In this document: piece by piece, positions 10,501 through 18,815 of the stretch | Numbering within the stretch: position 1 is the first letter of the stretch | Layout of the letters: each line of letters starts with the position of its first letter | Origin: Eublepharis macularius | Taxonomy: Eukaryota > Chordata > Lepidosauria > Squamata > Eublepharidae | NCBI RefSeq assembly: GCF_028583425.1 | Contig: NC_072791.1 | Span: 33,177,368 to 33,241,367, forward strand | Reading direction: 5' to 3' | Length of the DNA: 64,000 nucleotides | Position numbers and translations under genes: made by a program | The notes under the pieces: model-generated | Database searches by the model: none | Seen by the model: the letters and a program-made list of their open reading frames with translations, nothing else | Told to the model about the DNA's origin: nothing

Positions 10501-12225
10501 TTCAAATGTTTCAGAGTTTTTATATTTTTTTGCCTTAAGGGGGACCCTATTTGGGTTTAAAAGTGGCATTAAAATGTTTTAAATGCAAAATAAAATGAGA
10601 GTGACTGATTCAGAGATCTTTCAACCCACGGATTGGGACCCAGATGTGGATCATAAGACCATTTCTACTGGATTGGGAACCCTTATAGAACCATCAATTT
10701 TTGCTCCTTTTGGATGGACCTGTAGCTAGTGTGCATATGTAGAAACCAAAATGACACAGAGAAACATTGCAGGATGATGAAGTCACAGTGCAGGGGCAGG
10801 TTCAGAGTGATTGACTCCTCCAACTGCTCTTCTTCCTGTCACATGACTTTGATGTCACATGCCTTCCTGCTGTTTACTTGCAGTTTCTTGGATCTCATGT
10901 TGCTGCTCAAGGTTAAAGGTCAGTTCTAGGTCTGAAAAGATTGAACACTGGACTAATATATGAGAGTTTGTTCTTTTCAAATTATAAATCGGCCAGAATT
11001 CCATTATTAATTTCAAAGTGACAAGGAGAAACACCTCCTAAAATCTGTTGCCTGAGTCCTGCACCTCTTTTTGCCTCACTATAGGACTGGCTCTGTTTAC
11101 TAGCAATATCGCAGAGAATTGCTAGATGACCATCTTGAAAAAGCAAAATTGGTTGTATTCAAATAATGTTTGCACTCCCTTCACAGTCCTTGTGTTTCTT
11201 CTTAGGATACATCAAGCAGAGATGACTTGTTGAGTGACTATTTCAGAAAAATAAATGAACCTCCTCCTATCAGCAATCAGCTCTCTCAGGCAAAGAGGAA
11301 GGAGACCGCAAAAATGCCAACCAGCTACGTCACACCCACTGTAAAGGTGCCTGTCACGAATGAAGATGGAAGGCCGCCAAAACCAGGGCATTATGTCAAG
11401 CCAAGCCCTAGACCAGCTGAATCTGAGCTTCTAGCAAACTTGACTGGTTCCTACAAACTTACTCATGCATCTCAAAATCAACCCAGCAAGGGGTCAAGGC
11501 AGATGGCACAGCCTCCACAACCCAGTACTATAAGCAGGCAGAGTACATCACTGAACCGAGCTTTCAGCCTAGCTTCAGCAGACCTCCTCAAAGCTACTGG
11601 TCCAGACACATACAGGCGCTGCGAGAGCCTTCCAAAGTCTGTGACTGCAGACAGCCGAACAGGCAAGGACATAAACAGCCAGACTCTGCCACTCCCATCA
11701 CCTGCTGGCTCTCAGGTCCCCCTCAGAGAAAGGCCACAATCTGCAAAGTTGGGGAGCTCTTTGCAAGGTGTTGATGCACGCTGTCGACAGCTTGATGTTC
11801 GACGCCTCTCGCTAGCACCTCCAAAAGATGAGAGGCCACTCCCATTCCCTCCCTTTTCTTGCTCTCCAGCTACTTCTAATGACGATCTAAACTGTCAGCC
11901 ACTCGAGCAGACAAATGCAGGGTCAGAGCAGCACCATCTTTCCCCTCATTCTACTTCTAAAATCAAACCTAAATCAACTGCACGATCTGGGGAAATAGCC
12001 ACTGTGACTCCTGTCAGAGTTGTCTCCGCTGAGGGGAACATTTCCCCAGCACTCAACTCAAGCGACACCTCCGTTACCAAATGCCAGAGTCGATCTCCAG
12101 AAAATAAAACTCTGTCAGGAAGTACTGAAGAAACAAACAGAGGGGGCGTATCCAAGAACCCTCCAGCATCACCAGATCCTCACAGTGATCAGCAGACTGT
12201 TTGGTATGAATATGGCTGTGTTTGA
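1356..12225 (+). CDS. CCDC88C: CCDC88C (Daple), C-terminal part, gene-level entry
   Basis: Daple is a large cytoplasmic coiled-coil scaffold that binds Dishevelled through its C-terminal PDZ ligand. It activates G-alpha-i through a short GBA motif, linking Frizzled receptors to non-canonical Wnt signalling. The window holds only the last part of the gene: five constitutive coding exons at 3923-4087, 5540-5605, 9221-9289, 9615-9895 and 11206-12225, about 533 codons, plus a possible alternative terminal exon at 1356-1531. Every junction has AG/GT borders and the phases agree (1,1,1,1,0). The head, coiled coils and earlier exons lie upstream of base 1. The translated tail matches the human Daple C-terminus as I remember it, notably the GBA region, a SLSRAFSLASADLL-like block and the final WYEYGCV. 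The last ~340 residues are low-complexity, Ser/Pro-rich and probably disordered. Confidence 0.95.
1938..1943 (+). promoter_or_regulatory. AATAAA polyadenylation signal for the alternative exon
   Basis: A canonical AATAAA lies ~410 bases after the TAA of the candidate alternative terminal exon, inside a CCDC88C intron. It is the first canonical signal after that stop, which fits an intronic polyadenylation event, but chance matches are common in AT-rich DNA. Confidence 0.3.
2148..2285 (+). mobile_element. tRNA-derived SINE (type with CTTTGCATGCAGGAGGTCCC box)
   Basis: The body has an A-box-like GGCTTGGTGGAAGAGCC and a B-box-like AGCTTCAATCC, followed by the family tail TATAAGGCAGCTTC. The same family recurs at 8258, 16037 and 17508. 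The tRNA-like part cannot fold as a working tRNA. Confidence 0.75.
2608..2680. repeat. Short palindromic interspersed repeat (GGAGTAAGTCCC type)
   Basis: GGAGTAAGTCCCATGTTAAT is followed by its near-inverse ATGGGGCTTACTTCC and then GATTGCAGCC. It is a short repeat widely scattered in squamate genomes, probably a MITE. Diverged copies appear near 3520-3622 and 6912-6968. Confidence 0.5.
3923..4087 (+). CDS. CCDC88C: CCDC88C internal coding exon
   Basis: The acceptor AG is at 3921-3922 after a T/C-rich tract and the donor GT is at 4088. The exon is 165 bp, enters in phase 1 and leaves in phase 1. It encodes a Ser/Thr-rich segment containing KQKRVSHYGG, SDYVENALKHCYVEP and a run of Thr/Ser ending HSRPK. 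This belongs to the region between the coiled coil and the GBA motif. The exon could be skipped in frame, because both ends share phase 1. Confidence 0.85.
4088..4728. other. CCDC88C intron, no feature seen
   Basis: Intron sequence after the exon ending at 4087. There is a short stretch of Gs at 4214-4221 and nothing else I can support. Confidence 0.35.
4729..4983 (+). mobile_element. 5S-rRNA-derived SINE with foldback tail
   Basis: CTAGCCTGATCTTGCCAGAT, then CTTGGAAGCTAAG and GGGAGACCA-like GGAGACCACC, follow the 5S rRNA internal promoter order (A box, intermediate element, C box). This marks a 5S-derived SINE rather than a working 5S gene. The normal 3' part (GCCTTGAAAACCCTACAG onward) is preceded by an inverted copy of itself. 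Arms 4852-4913 and 4922-4983 are 62 nt each, with about one mismatch and an 8-nt loop. The next SINE follows within a few bases. Confidence 0.75.
4986..5239 (+). mobile_element. tRNA-derived squamate SINE (Sauria-type)
   Basis: The head GCCAGTTTGGTGTAGTTGTT (A box) and GGGTTTGATTCCCCA (B box) are followed by TCACAGCTCTCTGGAGCTCT and the tail GGGCGGTATATAAATCGAAT, ending in (GTT)n. It is nearly full length. The other copies of this subfamily are at 20700-20942 (minus) and 42639-42890 (plus). Confidence 0.85.
5540..5605 (+). CDS. CCDC88C: CCDC88C small internal coding exon
   Basis: A 66-bp exon with acceptor TTTTGGCAG and a strong donor GTAAG. It joins in phase 1 to the exon ending at 4087 and encodes GYNSDSDLCKNFPEAEFS then NKQH. 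It is phase 1 to phase 1, so skipping would keep the frame. Its short length and the acidic Ser/Asp content fit the disordered linker before the GBA region. Confidence 0.85.
5606..8257. other. CCDC88C intron, mostly unique
   Basis: A long AT-rich stretch between exons. I see a SINE-tail-like scrap (GTGGACTAGATGACTC, about 7884) and a diverged GGAGTAAG repeat near 6912-6968. No exon is supported. Confidence 0.4.
8258..8455 (+). mobile_element. tRNA-derived SINE
   Basis: AGCCTTGATGACAGAGCATC with CCAGGTTCAACCC (B box), then CTGCCAGTCAGAGTAGACA and ATATAAGACAGCTTCATGTG. Same family as 2148, 16037 and 17508, and nearly complete. Confidence 0.75.
8639..9176. mobile_element. Non-autonomous TIR transposon-like repeat, GC-rich
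   Basis: It begins AGGATTGCCAGG and ends CTAGCAACCCT, imperfect inverted ends. CTAAGCCT before and CTAGGCTT just after could be a diverged 8-bp target duplication. The interior has repeated CAGCAGCCCGAT and TGCGGGAGTGCTGCTG-like units and a TGACATCA/TGATGACATCA pair, as in the element at 248-583. No coding region is supported. It ends ~45 bp before a CCDC88C exon. Confidence 0.5.
9221..9289 (+). CDS. CCDC88C: CCDC88C small internal coding exon
   Basis: A 69-bp exon with acceptor CACTACAG and donor GTGAGA. It is phase 1 to phase 1 and encodes SRPNSLENSENASTSS then FPLNLK. Like its neighbours it is symmetrical, so the three exons at 3923, 5540 and 9221 could all be cassette exons. It begins ~45 bp after a TIR-type repeat that ends near 9176. 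Confidence 0.85.
9615..9895 (+). CDS. CCDC88C: CCDC88C exon carrying the GBA motif
   Basis: A 281-bp exon (phase 1 to phase 0) with acceptor CTTCTGCAG and donor GTAAGC. It encodes SFDRTCRRSESLSSEDM near its start and SPGSEMVTLEEFLEESN near its end (about 9829-9876). The core V-T-L-E-E-F-L-E-E matches the G-alpha-binding-and-activating motif of Daple and Girdin. In the known family the Phe of this motif is essential for engaging G-alpha-i, and it is present here. The Arg/Ser-rich upstream part holds several possible phosphorylation sites. The identification is firm because the motif and its flanks are nearly the same as human Daple as I recall it. Confidence 0.95.
10005..10225 (-). mobile_element. 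tRNA-derived SINE, minus orientation, diverged
   Basis: On the plus strand: GTCCCACCTTTCTCCCCAAT, then CTCTATGAGGTATGTTAGGC, GGCCCAAAGTCCCCCAGG and GGATTAGAACCTGGCC (inverted B box). Diverged relatives lie near 14770-14935, 16540-16720, 18655-18815, 22060-22260 and 30035-30230. Confidence 0.6.
10226..11205. other. CCDC88C last intron, no further feature seen
   Basis: AT-rich intron apart from the SINE before it. It ends in the acceptor TGTGTTTCTTCTTAG. Confidence 0.4.
11206..12225 (+). CDS. CCDC88C: CCDC88C last coding exon with PDZ-binding C-terminus
   Basis: A 1020-bp exon starting after TTCTTAG (AG at 11204-11205) in phase 0. It encodes 339 residues and the TGA at 12223-12225. It opens DTSSRDDLLSDYFRKINEPP, has KPGHYVKPSPR and LNRAFSLASADLLKATGPD, then a Ser/Pro-rich tail with RSGEIATVTPVRV. 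It ends QTVWYEYGCV, the class of C-terminal ligand that binds the Dishevelled PDZ domain. Length and order of conserved blocks agree with the human C-terminal exon. No coiled coil or membrane segment is visible. The frame is open throughout. Confidence 0.97.
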   Translation, partial: DTSSRDDLLSDYFRKINEPPPISNQLSQAKRKETAKMPTSYVTPTVKVPVTNEDGRPPKPGHYVKPSPRPAESELLANLTGSYKLTHASQNQPSKGSRQMAQPPQPSTISRQSTSLNRAFSLASADLLKATGPDTYRRCESLPKSVTADSRTGKDINSQTLPLPSPAGSQVPLRERPQSAKLGSSLQGVDARCRQLDVRRLSLAPPKDERPLPFPPFSCSPATSNDDLNCQPLEQTNAGSEQHHLSPHSTSKIKPKSTARSGEIATVTPVRVVSAEGNISPALNSSDTSVTKCQSRSPENKTLSGSTEETNRGGVSKNPPASPDPHSDQQTVWYEYGCV

Positions 12226-12585
12226 TGCTTCCTCTCCTTTCCTCTCCTACCCCTTCGGGCCGCAATTCCCTGAAATGTATATAATATTTGCTTTACTATT
12301 TACAACTGGGTGGTTTTGGAAGTGACAGTTTGTTGTCTCAGCTGCCTTGGATATGCTAAAGAGTGTGTTCAAACGAAGACGTTGGCACTCCTGAGGTGAA
12401 AGACAGAATTGCCAAATATGGTTGCTCTTGTGCTTGGAAGCCCTGTGAACAGCTGGAATATGCCCTCACCCTTGAAAGCCAGGCAGCTAAGCCAAACTCT
12501 TGAAACACTGTGGAATGAACACCCCATCTCCTCCTTGTATCTCCTTCCCTGTTGTCAATAAAGCACACTTGTATTGGTGTGTCTG
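12226..12585 (+). other. CCDC88C: CCDC88C 3' untranslated region (short form)
   Basis: About 360 bases from the stop codon to just past an AATAAA at 12557-12562. The cleavage site is estimated. A longer 3' UTR is possible, because GT/AG-rich and then repeat-derived sequence follows. Confidence 0.6.
12557..12562 (+). promoter_or_regulatory. CCDC88C: AATAAA polyadenylation signal of CCDC88C
   Basis: A canonical AATAAA, 332 bases after the CCDC88C stop codon, followed within 30-50 bases by a GT-rich stretch (GGTGTGTCTGTCAGT), as expected for a cleavage element. Confidence 0.7.
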
Positions 12586-12972
12586 TCAGTCTGCTGAACT
12601 CAGTCCTTACTGAAAAATGTTACAGCAGATACAACCCCCTCTTTTAGTGTAAAGAACAAGGTGTTCTTTCGCAAACTTTAAAAGAATCTGTGAGTCACTT
12701 TCTTCTAGTAGTTCTGGTTTAAACAGCTGCTCTAAAAAGCCTATGGCCTTCACAGTTACATTAGAGGCCTGTTCAATACCCTGGCTTTCACTGCACCTGC
12801 CTTGGAGTCCTGGAAAGGGATTGCCTTTTGGATCTCTTTTAAATTTTTTATGCAAAACACTGGAAGTGATCCACTCCTTGTGTGTGTGTGTGTGTGAGAG
12901 AGAGAGGGGGGGTATGTCTCCTTTAAATGGCACAGGCAGCTCTCTCTGCAGTAGGCTAACATGTTCCTTAGT

Positions 12973-13552
12973 AAAATAGAAAAGTGTCCAGTAGCACCTT
13001 TAAGACTAACCAACTTTATTGTAGCATAAGTTTTTGAGAACCACAGTTCTCTTCATCAGATGCATGGAGGGTATGAAGAAACTGGTCAGATATATATAAA
13101 GGTGGTGACATTAAAAATGGCAACATCCAGAAACCAGTGGGAGAACACTTCAGTCTACCAGGATATTCCATCAAGGACTTAAAGGTCACCATAGTTCAAC
13201 AGAAACTGTTCAAAAACAAAATCCTGAAGCTGCTGAATTGGAATTCATAAGTAAATTTGACTCACTCAGACTTGGATTGAATAGAGACTATGAATGGTTA
13301 TCTCATTATCAGAAGTTACTGATTTCATTATCAGAAGCAAACTGATCCCATTATCAGAAGCTACTGAGTGCACCTACTCCCACCACCTATATATATATCT
13401 GACCGGTTTCTTCATACCCTCCATGCATCTGACGAAGAGAACTGTGGTTCTCGAAAGCTTATGCTACAGTAAAGTTGGTTAGTCTTAAAGGTGCTACTGG
13501 ACTCTTTTCTATTTTGCTCCTGCAGACTAACACGGCTAACTCCTCTGGATCT
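12973..13552 (+). mobile_element. Truncated Penelope-like element with inverted ends
   Basis: The insertion is flanked by a 12-bp target duplication ATGTTCCTTAGT (12961-12972 and 13553-13564). Arms of roughly 140 bp (about 12981-13115 and 13385-13515) are inverted copies of each other. The ~260-bp centre reads, on the plus strand, as a GIY-YIG-type C-terminus with EHFSLPGYSIKDLKVT. That phrase is typical of the endonuclease end of Penelope-like elements. The centre also carries a degenerate repeat (CATTATCAGAAG, about 3-4 times). Each arm holds a hammerhead-like core. It lies ~400 bp after the CCDC88C poly(A) signal. Confidence 0.75.
13429..13466 (+). ncRNA. Hammerhead-ribozyme-like motif in a Penelope-like arm
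   Basis: The core CTGACGA (13429-13435) is followed by a 6-bp stem (GAGAAC/GTTCTC) with a 4-nt loop, then GAAA (13453-13456). Next come a 2-bp stem GC-TTAT-GC and the cleavage-type triplet C-U-A (13464-13466). This is the minimal hammerhead layout reported for Penelope-like elements. Helix I pairs poorly (C/T at the first position), so activity is doubtful. The opposite arm carries a partly decayed copy on the minus strand. Confidence 0.55.
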
Positions 13553-13564
13553 ATGTTCCTTAGT

Positions 13565-14769
13565 GTGTGCATGAAACATGAAGTCCCTACGTGGCACTGC
13601 TTGCCTATCTATGGAACGCATGCTATCATCTGCTGCTCTCCTAGTAATGTGCCCAGCTGCTTGTCTCTCCAGTGATGTCTGGCAGAGTGTTTGAATGAAT
13701 TTCACAGCTGCTACGCTCCTCCAACAAGCTTGTGCCATTGGGCCCATCTTGTCCAGCAGTTGTGGATTTTTTGTTTTAGATTAGCTTCTGTCTTGGTCAA
13801 CTTAATCTGTGTAGAAACCAAAATGGATTTTATATGCATATGGAAAGAAATACTTTTTATTAAATCATATTTATGTCCAGATGAAGCTTTTTACATTTCA
13901 AGAGTTTCATTGGCTGCTTATGTATATGTTGTGTGTGTAAAGATGTTTTCTTTGCAGCAGGCTAAATTCTAACAATTGGAAAACGTCTTTTTTCTTTTGA
14001 TTTCACCATAGTGAGAGGACATAAAAGTCTGTAACAATGACACACAACCAGCAATTAGTGTGTGTGTATTGTAGTATGTAGCAGTCTCTTGTGAGAAGAG
14101 CAAGATTGTTTATAATAAAGCCTTTAAACCCTACAGAGTTCTGTCCATGTATATACCATCACAAAACTGCCGTAGGAGGACTCTGTGAAATAGAACTTTT
14201 ACACCAAATAACCTGCCCGTAGAAACAGGTATTTTTAAAAAAATGATATCAAAAATTACAAGTTACAGAATACATATAACAAATGACAGATAATGTGTAA
14301 CAAGTATTAAGAGGATCAAGAAACCAATGATAAATATACTTACAACTTCAAAATTTAACTGATAAAATCAATATCAAGCAAATAATGAACACCCCTAAAA
14401 CTGAATTTGAACAAATCATAGATTCAAAACTAGTATCTCGGAAGGGCTTAATATCTAAAATTTACAATATTGTATTAAACACACTTAAACAAAAAACTCT
14501 TTAATTATCAAATAAAATGGGCACAAGATTGCAAAACTGACCTTACAACTGAACAATGGTAGAAACGGATCTTAAGGGTTCCACTCGGTTTTGCTTCCTG
14601 TCCACACTGAACCATCCTGGAAAAGCAAAATGAAAATGCAGATTTTTTTTTTAAAAAGCCACTTTTACATTATTACATAGAGGCAGTTGGTCCTAGTTAC
14701 AGTATCTGGGGTGACAAATAAGAATCTATTGCAAAATTATAATGCTTCAATGTATACTGCAACATTATC
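13565..14769. other. Intergenic, no feature seen
   Basis: AT-rich sequence downstream of CCDC88C. There are several AATAAA-like words but no gene that I can support. Confidence 0.35.
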
Positions 14770-14935
14770 TCACACTTGCTTCAAGAGCTCAGTGTGGCAT
14801 ACTTGATCCTCCCCTTCTTCTATTTGATCCTTACAAAAACCCTGTAATTTGAAAGAAAGGGACTGGTCCAAGCTTATGCAGTGAGCTTCATGGCTGAATC
14901 CTTACCATTACACTATACTGCTTCTCTACAACTTT

Positions 14936-16036
14936 CTTCTTTATTTAATTGAGGCTAAATCTGGATGCTCGGAGTTTTTGTATTCTGTACATGGACTGAA
15001 ACCACTCAAAAAGTCTGCCCTCAAGGTAAAGTAAGAGTAAAATTTTGCCTACCATTTTCCCGTTGCCAGTTCACACCGCTGGTTAACAGAGTCCTGCGAT
15101 CTGGGTAAAACTCAGTCCCCGTCCCCCTGTTTTTGAGAAAAATCTGACTTTGGCAGCAGCTACAGACTACGTTTTCCCCTTCTCTCGCTTTTGAAATGTT
15201 CAGGGCTACCTTCTTTTTGGAGGATTGAGATTGACAGATGTATCTTGCAGGTCTTCAGTCGAGCTTGCTGGTTGAATTGTAGTATTCTTTTCTTAACCCA
15301 AGGTTGCCTCTTAGCCATACCAATATATCAATTATCCTTGCCAGAACAATATTTAGACAGGTGAAATAAAGTTGTGAGGGTTTTAAAAAGTATAGGAATT
15401 CTGCTGTCTTTTTATAGTAGATAATACCTTCTAAGAGGAGCAAATTGTAGGCTTCTCAGTGTTTTTTAAGCCTTCCTGAATTTGTTTGCACTAAAGGGAT
15501 ATAATTTGCGCGCGCAATTTCCAAGGAGTCAAATATATTGATTCCTGGGTACTTCCACTTTGTACCTGCCCAGGAGAAAGGATCAAAAATTGTTAATAAT
15601 GGACAATTTTGTAGTCCTGTTTGTTTGTTTAATTACAGATGTATTCCTCCCATCCCTTGGAACTTAGAGAGACATTTTTAGCATCTCATATGAAGTAGAT
15701 TAGGCAGAGAATGTGAATTGGCACAAGCTGTACAGTGAACTTGATGACAAATCTGTATCTAAATCTATTTTTGTCACCTGGCCACCAAACCATGAACATT
15801 AAAAAAAAAAACAATTTATACTAGTTTGTGAAAACCCCAGTCTACTAATATGTATGCCACAGATCATTCATGAACTTGCCACAATCACAGCTCTCTGAGC
15901 TTAAGATGGCTCTTGGTAGGGGAGGAGATGGGGGCAGGAGGGGAGGATGCAGTAACAGACTAAATTGTCTCTTAAGTTTGCAAATTAAAAAATGGCTGTC
16001 AAAGTGGACTGCTGAGGAGGATCAAAAGTTGTGGTG
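14936..16036. other. Intergenic, no feature seen
   Basis: AT-rich, with an open CGCGCGC island of a few bases near 15508. Nothing else is supported. Confidence 0.3.
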
Positions 16037-16222
16037 AAGGGGCAGTACATCAGTGGGGGCACATCTGCTTGGCATGCAGAAGGTCCCGGGTTCAATCGCT
16101 GGCATCTCCATTTAAAAAGATCAGTTAATAGGTGGTGTGAAAGCTGCTGCCAGTCTGAGTGGATAATACTGACCTTAATAGACCATTGGTCTCATTCAGG
16201 ATAAAGCAGCTTCAGGTATTCA
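16037..16222 (+). mobile_element. tRNA-derived SINE
   Basis: CACATCTGCTTGGCATGCAG and AGGTCCCGGGTTCAATCGC (B box), followed by TGCTGCCAGTCTGAGTGGAT and AGCAGCTTCAGG. Same family as 2148 and 8258. Confidence 0.75.
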
Positions 16223-16354
16223 TATGTCTTAGTCATAATGTTACTGGCAGTATCAAACTAGGGTATCAAAAATTGCAAGCAAAGGATCAGTTGTTTCCAC
16301 TATTATGTCCTTCTGCTATAATTTCGGTACAAACAGTGGGGGTGGGGGTGGGGG

Positions 16355-16450
16355 GGTGTTATTTGTTTAAATATTTATGCCCACCTATTTCTTGTGACTC
16401 AAAGTGAATTACAATTCCAAATTAAAGAAGCATACAAAGCTCAATAAAAA
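16355..16450 (-). mobile_element. 3' end of a LINE, minus orientation
   Basis: ATTTATGCCCACCTATTTCT followed by CTCAAAGTGAATTACAATT is the inverted form of the usual L2/CR1-like 3' end in reptiles. Confidence 0.4.
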
Positions 16451-16761
16451 CCTCTAAAGCACAGGTGCAAAGGAGCAAGTAGTCCAGAAACCCCTTTTCC
16501 ACTTTTGATTAATTATATCATTTTTCATCTATTATATTTTTATCCTGCCCTTCATCCAAGATACTTGGGGCAGCATGCATAATTCTCCAACCACAGAATC
16601 ATTACAACAATCCAGTAAGATAAACTAGGAAAAGTTTGTGTGACTGACCCATGGCCAACCAACGAATGTCATCTGGGCTACACTGAGATTTGAATTACTG
16701 GCTTTGTATAGGTATAATTTATTTATACTGGCTTTGTATAGGTATAATCAAGGCATCACTG

Positions 16762-16990
16762 AGAGCTGCTGTAGCACAGTAGTTAAGTGGTTTGGCTGAG
16801 AATCAGCACTCTACTGGTTTGAATCCCACTACTGCCATGAGCTCAGTAGGTGGCCTTGGGTAAGCCATCCCTCTCAGCCCCAGCTCCCCAGCTGTATTGT
16901 GGGGATAATAGTAACACTAACTTGTTCACCGCTCTGGGAGGACCAGTAATCTGTCTAGAAGAGTGGTATATAAGCACAGTTATTATTAAT
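16762..16990 (+). mobile_element. tRNA-derived SINE (TAGCACAGTAGTTAAG subfamily)
   Basis: GCTGTAGCACAGTAGTTAAG (A box), GGTTTGAATCCCACTACTG (B box), TGAGCTCAGTAGGTGGCCTT, and the tail GTGGTATATAAGCACAG then (TTA)n. Sister copies are at 21612-21820 (minus) and 26185-26430 (plus). Confidence 0.8.
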
Positions 16991-17099
16991 ACTACTGTTA
17001 GTTTTGATGAAAAGACATGAAAATTAAGTGATGTTTGCGTACTGTATACACATACTACACTATATGTACTATGCACAGTAGTATAGGCCATAGTTCCTA

Positions 17100-17340
17100 T
17101 TCCTTTACTTACTGTTTCAAAAGAGTACAGCCCTCCTACCTGTGTTAAAAAGCCCTCCTGAATAATTCAGTTTTGCATAGTTTGCAGAATACCAGGAGAG
17201 TGGGAGCCTTCCTGACCTTATCAGGCAGGCCATTGGGGGCCACAACAGAGCATGTGAGTGCACAGGCAGTAATTGGTTGGCCCACTTGCAGGGAGGCACC
17301 TGCAGGAGGCCCCGTTCAAATGATCAAAACTGCCCTGGTG
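17100..17340 (-). mobile_element. L2/CR1-like LINE fragment
   Basis: The text AAAAAGCCCTCCTGAATAAT, CCTTATCAGGCAGGCCATTG and GGGGGCCACAACAGAGCATG resembles the region before the 3' end of reptile L2-type LINEs, read on the minus strand. It is heavily diverged and has no open frame. Confidence 0.45.
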
Positions 17341-17507
17341 GATCATTCATAGGGATATACATGAACTCAGCTTGTGGCCGGGCATCTTGCTTCTGTCCCT
17401 TCCCATGCAGAGAGTTGTGATTAAGAACAAACTCCAGTCCCCTTAACATATTCATGCAGGCACATAGGTTAATTGTTTTAGCCCTCCCCCCCCCCCAGCA
17501 TGGACAG

Positions 17508-17670
17508 ACATGTAAAGCTGCCTTGTCCTGAGCCAGGCTATTGGTCCATTAAGGTCAATATTGTCTACTCAGACTGGCTCTGAAAGAACTCAAGTACAGT
17601 TCTTTTGTATCACCTGCAGTCTGATCCCTGTTTAAAAGTGGAGATGTTGGAGACTGAGCTAGGGTCCTCT
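17508..17670 (-). mobile_element. tRNA-derived SINE, minus orientation
   Basis: AAGCTGCCTTGTCCTGAGCC, TATTGGTCCATTAAGGTCAA and TATTGTCTACTCAGACTGGC are the inverted tail of the family seen at 8258 and 16037. Confidence 0.65.
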
Positions 17671-18815
17671 TCCTAATCCAAGTTTAGAATACTAGTTAGT
17701 GAGTGAAAAGCTAACTGGTTAACCCACACCCCTCTTATACATTGGGGGTAATGAGTTCGTGCATAACAGTACTTCTCGGTGCAAGGAAGGATGAGATACC
17801 CAGCAACAAGCTGGGTTTGTGCACATTTTTATTTAACCATAGAGTAAAATCTGATTTCCCCCCCCCGCCCCGTCTTTTCAGTCACTCACGTGTGTACACA
17901 CTCACTTTGCCCCAAGAGTTAATACAGTCAGAGTAATTTTTAGTTTCCCCTTTAATGTCCTAGAAATATGAAACTGCATCAATTCTACTTGTTAAGAGTT
18001 AGTTAAATCTGGTAAATGCTTCCTATTAAGTTGGTCCAATTTGTTTGCCATCGTACAAACATCCACAGATTTCTATCTCATAGGTAAACAAAACAATATT
18101 CATAACCAATTGTATAAATATGCTTCAGTATGCATTGGCTGTTCAGTTCAATTTGCATGACTTTGACTGTCTAAAAATAGAATTTTGATAAGAAGGGGGT
18201 GGGTTGGAAAAGGGCTGTAACAAATCAAGTGACGTTTGGAGCCATAAGGGCCAATCAGAAAACATAAAACTAGAAAGAACACATCTAGAAAGCATAAAAA
18301 CTTTTGAGTAGCAAATCCACGCACAGAAGTGCTGCCTCACTTCCAAAACACTTCCATACGTTTTTATGACAATCTGGGTCGGGGGTGTTATATACCTGTT
18401 CCTTTTCACCTGCAGAAACAGATTGTGTGGGTGAAGGAAATCCTGACTTCACACTGATAATCAGATTGCGTACAGAATTGCAGAAAGGTCTTTTTTTACT
18501 GCTTGTGTATGTTCCATCCTGTGCGATGCTGGGGTTTGCATATCCTGTGAGCTGCTTCTGAAGGACCCAGTTCAAGTAAAAAGGTACAGAGTAGGCTGGT
18601 TGAAAGATTTTCAGTTGAGCATTGATTCATCCAGGTTCTCAGTACCAGATCTTATGTTTATTTCATTTATACCCCCACCCTTCTCCCTTGTGGGAACTGA
18701 AGGCAGCTTATATCATTCTCCTCTCCTCCTTTTGTCCTCACAACAATCCTGTGAGTTGGGTTATGCTGCGTGTGTGTGATTAGTCCAAGATCGCTACAGC
18801 ATGCTGGCCCATTAA

